A stretch of DNA of 64,000 nt, taken from Hymenopus coronatus. Taxonomy: Eukaryota > Arthropoda > Insecta > Mantodea > Hymenopodidae. The notes beneath the pieces were generated by a model that was not told the DNA's origin, did no database searches, and was given only the letters and a program-made list of their open reading frames with translations. The stretch is taken from the NCBI GenBank assembly GCA_030762935.1, contig CM060900.1, forward strand, positions 437,713,259 through 437,777,258. The letters run 5' to 3'. The position numbers and the translations under genes are program-made. Of the stretch, positions 58,955 through 64,000 are shown one piece after another; position 1 is the first letter of the stretch, and the number at the start of each line of letters is the position of its first letter.

Positions 58955-59628
58955 ATTTTCTCTACACGTACCATCTACATCGTGAATAGAGAAGGTATTG
59001 TATTGCACCCAAAAATTCGATGTCGAGATTTTAACGGAAATATATGTTTGAAGGTTCCTTGAGTCCAAAAAGGTGTTTTTAGAACAATTTCTGCATGTGT
59101 GTGTCTTTAGACAGTATAGTCTAAAAACCAAAATACCGTAACTTGGTATTTATTTTGGTATCTTCCAAGGATGCGGCACGAAAATGTTTAAGAAAATCTC
59201 CTACCCCAAACTACCCTTTTCATGAAAAATATTTTGAAAATGTTGATGTTCTCAAAATAGACACCAACAATATTGATTAAAATTGCGTACATTAAAGTAA
59301 CTTAATCACAAATAAGGTGTATATCTTGAATGTTCTGGGAATGGCTACAGAAGACCTGTTCATTCTGGATGAATTTTGCTGAATTTTGCATAACTGGTAA
59401 ACTATAATAGATAGACAAAAAACATGCTTTTAAAAGATTTGACTCTCTCTTCAACCTAGTGTATTCCCTTATGTTCCTTCTACTTATAGGAAGCAAGTAA
59501 TGAGAGAATCTCTGCTAACGGCTATCTCGATTAGCATGATGCAGTTAAAGGAATACTCTTTTGTAAGAACAGCTTGTTTGCAGAACAGGTAGAGGAAGTT
59601 GTCTGAATAGAATGCACAATTTTTTTTA
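58955..59628 (+). mobile_element. Family X copy 17, internally deleted
   Basis: Forward copy: TATTTTCTCTACACGTACC, GAATAGAGAAGGTATTGTAT, CACCCAAAAATTCGATGTCG, TTCCAAGGATGCGGCACG, ACCCCAAACTACCCTTTTCA. It then jumps from ATAGATAGACAAAAAACATG to CTTTTAAAAGATTTGACTC near 59425, losing about 250 bases. It ends with GAACAGGTAGAGGAAGTTG and a T-run. Confidence 0.85.
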
Positions 59629-60089
59629 TGTCTGCTTTTTCCTTAAACGTCTAACTTCAGAACAAATTTAGAGTTTTATTTATATGACTTCGCAATAGCG
59701 GCTGGAAAATTGATCACACGCATACATGCGTCGCTCAACTATATTACCTTTCACCTCCTTACTATGCTCGATAATATGCATTCATGTCTTCGAGATATAA
59801 GGTCTTCCAAAATTCGCTTCTAAATTTAAACCGGTGTAAATATTATAATTTCTAAAAGAGGTCACATACTGGGTAAGCAATGAGGTTTGGTTTTCTCTTC
59901 CTTCTTTTTTTTTTTTTTTTTTTTTTCAATTCACCCTTATCATGGGTACAGTTTTGTAGAATAAAGCATTGGTAATTTCATTCATACTACTATAAGAATT
60001 CGTAAGTTACAAATCTTGACTCTATCACTAAATGATAGAATACACCTGATTCAGTGCTATTGTAAAAGCAAGAGGAGTTTTTCTCAAGG
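59629..60089. other. Non-coding with poly(T) run
   Basis: A 22-base T run lies at 59905-59926. No gene seen. Confidence 0.45.
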
Positions 60090-60410
60090 TCTGAGAAAAA
60101 TTTTGAACCCTTAAGTTTAAAAGCAGGCCCATGTCGCAAAGTTCCAACAAAGTGGCCATCGCGATCTCTGGATCTTAATCGGACCGACTTTTGGTGGTTT
60201 GGTTACCTTAAAGAACGAGTTTTCTCACACAGCCAACAACAATTGAATGAACCTATGTCACAACAAATTGCTAACATTCCAAGACATTGTATGCAAAATA
60301 TTGTGCATAGCATCGTGGAAAGATGGTCTACGTTGAACAAGAGAAAGGATGACAATTTCTCAATGCTGTATATAACCACATTGTCTTCCCAATAGTGACT
60401 TCTTTTGTTT
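60090..60410 (+). pseudogene. Tc1/mariner-like transposase relic, C-terminal part
   Basis: The frame through 60150 reads KWPSRSLDLNRTDFWWFGYL then KERVF. This matches the WPxRSPDLxPxDFxLWGYLK block that carries the third acidic residue of the DDD/DDE core in Tc1/mariner-type transposases. It continues as the typical helical C-terminus (QQIANIPRHCMQNIVHSIVE then RWSTLN) and stops at about 60394. The expected Pro after Asn is Arg, and the N-terminal two thirds cannot be read, so it is a dead fragment. It is on the opposite strand from the relic at 47085 and covers a complementary part of the protein. Confidence 0.8.
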
Positions 60411-60649
60411 GTAGTTGCATTTTTTCCATATTTCAAATATAATATTTACAACGGTTTCAAGTTTGAAACCACTTTTGAAGCAGTCTATATATAAATATTT
60501 CTACCACAACTGTACCTCTATTTTATTTACTTTAATTGGGTACTTAAATAAAAATAAGACAGATTTCTTGTGTCTCATTTATTAAATGTTTAAACAAAAC
60601 TAATTATTGCATTTGCTTAAGTTTTTCAATAAAATACATATTATCCTAT
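60411..60649. other. Non-coding flank of transposase relic
   Basis: Contains TTTCAAGTTTGAAACCACTT (60460), a short inverted repeat that could belong to the transposon terminus. Confidence 0.3.
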
Positions 60650-60870
60650 TGTCCGCGTGAGTGGTTAAACCACTCGCCTCTCAACAATGCGGCCCGAGTT
60701 CCACCCTCGGCAACTGCATGTGGGACTTGTGGTGGACGAAGCGGCGCAGGGGCGAGATTCTCCGGGTTCTCCGCCATCACATTCCACCGGTGTTCCATCT
60801 TCATTCATGCATCATAAGTGTCATCTTCTGCGGTGCCTATGCAGTAAAAGCGGGCTTTAACTGCTATCCC
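60650..60870 (+). repeat. SINE family B copy
   Basis: TGTCCGCGTGAGTGGTTAAA head, CGAGTTCCACCCTCGG in place of the B-box, GCATGTGGGACTTGTGGTGG, CACATTCCACCGGTGTTCCA and GCAGTAAAAGCGGGC. Confidence 0.82.
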
Positions 60871-63479
60871 CCTCAAAAATATCTTATCCGCACACATTTG
60901 ATTTCTATGAAGTGCATTATAAGTAAATGTTTAAGTTACAAAAATTATTTTAATTTGCTGTGCTTGGTAAAGAAAAGCTTCTTGCAGCGTTTGCCTAACG
61001 TAATAACTTCTCAGAGGTAGCGGAGGCAGCGCATTTTACCCTGAGGAAGGCATCACCGCACCTTTCAAATGTGATTTTCTCACCCACTCATTATTGCCAA
61101 CAATACGGTTAACACCGTACATTTGCGGTTTTCGGCCTTATTTGGATGGTTGGAAAATTGAACCACACGCAATAAATACGGCCTACGATGTAAATCTTAC
61201 AATTTGGATATGCCTATACCATCTAAAGGACTTGCTACCGACACAGACAATTTTTTTGTCTGGAATAAAAAGACTGGCGCAACTTTGATGACCGATTATT
61301 TTTATTGCTTGCTCTCCTCGCGTCGAAAAGAGCGTTGGTGGATGTAAAGTGAATTCACTGATACCTTTACCACATACTGTCTCTGTGAGTCACAATTATG
61401 GGAGGAGTCGACAACGAATGACAAACATTGAAGCCACTTTCTCAGACGTGAACATATCACTAATTCAAATGAAGTTTACGAGTTTTGATAAAGACTATTC
61501 ACATTTTAAGACTGTGTGGAAGACACCCTTTTGTAAGTTTTTTTTTTCAGTTTACTTTCTTGGCCCTAAGTTGACGCACCTAAATGTTGATTTCAGTGGT
61601 GTATTTATCAAATTAATTTAATATTAAACTCACGCACAGAAACCGGCTTGGAACAGCCACTGGATATCGATGAAATATCCTTCATTTTGAAGAGTAAATT
61701 ATGGTGAGTGACTTTACGTTATGTTTCTTGACACATTTTAAGTTATTTTATTTTTAAAATTGATATTTCCTTTATTTCTTATATAATGCTTGTATAATAA
61801 CTTATTATTTTGGCATTTATGTTAAAATTTGCATCATTCATTTTTATGTGACTGTGCAGTTTGGTAACACTGCGGCCACTTGCAAGGGAAAATGTGTTGT
61901 TATCAAAATTTTCCGTACTCGTAGCGTTTTGACACAAATCTATGAAAAATAGAACAGAAGTGTTCATGAATTGCTTAATTCCATTCGTCCAGTTGTATCT
62001 CTGGTTTAAAGGGTTATGCAGTAGTGGAATTAGTTCTGGATACTTTTTATTTAGTTAAATTAGCTTTCAAATTTCAATATTTCATTCATCTCTGATTCAG
62101 GTTCATTTTGGCCAGGAAGTGTTACCATAATACAGTATTAAACCGTTTACCATAAATGGAGATAATTTGGCCCTTAATGGGCTGCTTTAAACCAACTTTA
62201 GTAAGTAATCTTGTATTATTTTATATTGTATTCTATTTAATAATTTAATTTATTGCTCTTATATTACACGGAGGAGCTTAACTTTTGAAGAAATCTATTA
62301 ACTTTGTGATTATGAAAATTCAACAACTTGAACACCATAATCTTAAAAACACCATAATCCCTCAATTTTGGTCCCCTATCCTATGACAGTAATAATTCGT
62401 GGTATATTATATTGAATACAGCCTAAAATAAAAAAATATAATTCCTAGCGCATCATTTACAACATATAATACATTATTACTATCATATAAAGCGGGCTAA
62501 AATTGGAATGTTGCTGCAGTATGATAACACATCCTAGCTATAATGTATCAATTAAGAACGACCCTGAATGCGAGTTAAATGCAATATTCAAATTTGAAAA
62601 TGGATTTAACAAACATGCTCAATTAATGCCACTACTATACGATATATACACACATACAGGATGGGAGGTTTATAAGCGCAAATATTTCTATCAGCGTTTC
62701 AGGACTGTGTGATGATCCTGTACTTTCAGTTATTTCGCTATTTTCTGAAGTTCATGAGGAAAATTTCACGATATTTTTAAGATGGTTATTATTCCTCTTT
62801 CTGACCGTCGGTTGTTTACGTAACACAGTTAACCCACCTCTGGCCTCTGCCCTCTGTTCTGTCCGACTATAGGTGGAGTGATGTATGTAAACATAGCAGA
62901 AACATACCTCAAAAACACATTACACCCTGAAATGTGTGCTTCATTTATGAGAATCCTATTAGTAAGTGGACAAAATGCGATACGCTTGTGTATTATATGC
63001 ATTATTCTCTGCTAAATATCAAATTATTTTCACTTATTCACCTCCATGCCTGTGTGTGTGCGTGGGCGGGTGTATGTATTCATTTCGTTCAATATATGGT
63101 GCTGTAGGGACTGAAATACGAACAACTGATGCACGTACTTAACTAATCGTGAGATTGACGTGTTTGCAACAGGAAAACGGATGCATTACAGCTACGCTAA
63201 TAGGCGCATTACGCACATTAACTTCAACCAATTACGGAACCTATTTTTCTCTTATCCACGTTGGTTGGCAGTAATGGCAACTGGAATTCTTTCCAATAGT
63301 ATAATGCGTATATCGTATTAAATCTGTAAGCACACATCTGAGTTATCGTCCCTTGATTTGTCAGATACCTTGCAGAACTGTGTGCTCGGCTGGTGACGCC
63401 GTACCTCGTGATTCAGTCAACACTTCTTCTTGATAATAGCTATCGAATTTTAGAGTGGAATGCTATATTTCCGCTAGTT
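60871..63479. other. Long stretch without recognised gene
   Basis: AT-rich. Frames of 60-119 residues (60661-61621) start in SINE DNA or have no domain. A short GTGTGTGTGCGTGGGCGGG tract lies at 63052. No repeat family assigned. Confidence 0.4.
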
Positions 63480-63510
63480 ACTCTACGCCGTAGAGAAAGT
63501 AATAGGTGAT
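63480..63510 (-). repeat. Possible solitary family X palindromic tip
   Basis: TTACTCTACGCCGTAGAGAA then AGTAATA pairs with itself and resembles the palindromic end of family X, shortened. Confidence 0.3.
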
Positions 63511-63720
63511 AAAAGGAATGTGAATATAAGATATGTTGTTTACAGTGTAGCTGAATACTTTTTAGAATCACGTTAAGTTATTTTGCAATGTTTAGAAAAA
63601 CAATTGTCATGTTAATATTCCTAAGTAAAAAAGAAATTTATAGCATTTCATTCTCCAACAACTCCTTCTGAAAGACAAAAATTATATGAAGCTAATGCAG
63701 CGAGGGTACTTTTATATTAA

Positions 63721-64000
63721 AACGTCACTATAATAAATAGAGTAAAACATCCTTGTACCTCCCCCGCGGGGGCAGAGGAAGATTTAAGCACTGCGACCGG
63801 AAGCGAACTGTGCGTATCCACAGGAAGAGCTGTAATGAAAGACTTAATGGGATATTGCCCAGACCAAGTAGCTGCAATCGCGAATATTGCGGGGTCCCTA
63901 AATTTCACTGCTCGAGACAATCCCGCAGCCATCCCTAGTGCTCCTCCTGAAGAACTAGTACGAGTTGTCCTGGTTCCAAACCAAAGAAGAAGGAGGAAAC
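63721..64000 (+). CDS. Partial open frame running off the window, candidate exon
   Basis: After a TAA at 63718-63720, 93 codons remain open to the window end, in DNA clearly richer in GC than its surroundings. The predicted peptide includes HPCTSPAGAEEDLSTATGSE (from 63748), MKDLMGYCPDQVAAIANIAG (from 63835), and ends near LVRVVLVPNQRRRRK. An AG after AATAAAT at 63739-63740 could be a splice acceptor, but its pyrimidine tract is poor; the first ATG is at 63835. It is not a family that I recognise. Two other frames are also open here (63717-63932 minus, 63753-63938 plus), which high GC may explain. It could be a host exon, a transposon gag-like frame, or chance. Confidence 0.3.

Noticed and set aside
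60661..61020. 119-residue plus-strand frame
   Set aside because: Its first third is SINE B sequence and the remainder has no family features.

Overview
The window looks like a gene-poor, AT-rich, repeat-dense piece of a large animal nuclear genome. I found no complete protein-coding gene, no rRNA and no convincing functional tRNA. The organism is most likely an arthropod, perhaps an insect. The reasons are the many tRNA-headed SINEs with GC-rich bodies, Tc1/mariner-type transposase relics of a kind common in insects, and broken non-LTR retrotransposons. The species cannot be named from this sequence.

The dominant component is one dispersed repeat, here called family X, about 0.8-1.1 kb per copy. 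It has at least 17 copies or fragments on both strands, about 12 kb in total by my boundary estimates. Its forward end is a roughly 46 bp imperfect palindrome. An inverted match to that end lies near the other end, followed by a small hairpin and a T-run. The interior often carries a GT/CA tract, and copies sit head to tail at two places with the same junction. This architecture recalls Helentron/HINE (DINE-1-like) non-autonomous elements. A second dispersed repeat, family Y, has two copies.

At least nine SINE-like families (A to I) are scattered through the window. Several copies have target-site duplications that can be read directly. Some SINEs sit inside family X or Y copies, which gives a relative order of insertion. 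Autonomous elements survive only as relics: four non-LTR fragments (one reverse-transcriptase thumb-side piece and three C-terminal pieces) and two Tc1/mariner-like transposase pieces (an N-terminal/middle part on the minus strand near 47.4 kb and a C-terminal part on the plus strand near 60.2 kb). An inverted repeat near 20.7 kb encodes, on the minus strand, a hammerhead-ribozyme-like fold with one broken core position.

Two places might belong to a host gene. The last 280 bases form a stop-free, GC-richer frame that runs off the window end. The stretch 38.2-43.0 kb is conspicuously repeat-poor and contains a weak promoter-like and first-exon-like arrangement near 41.4-41.65 kb. Both are tentative. 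All boundaries were read by eye; percentages, alignments and database identities were not computed.
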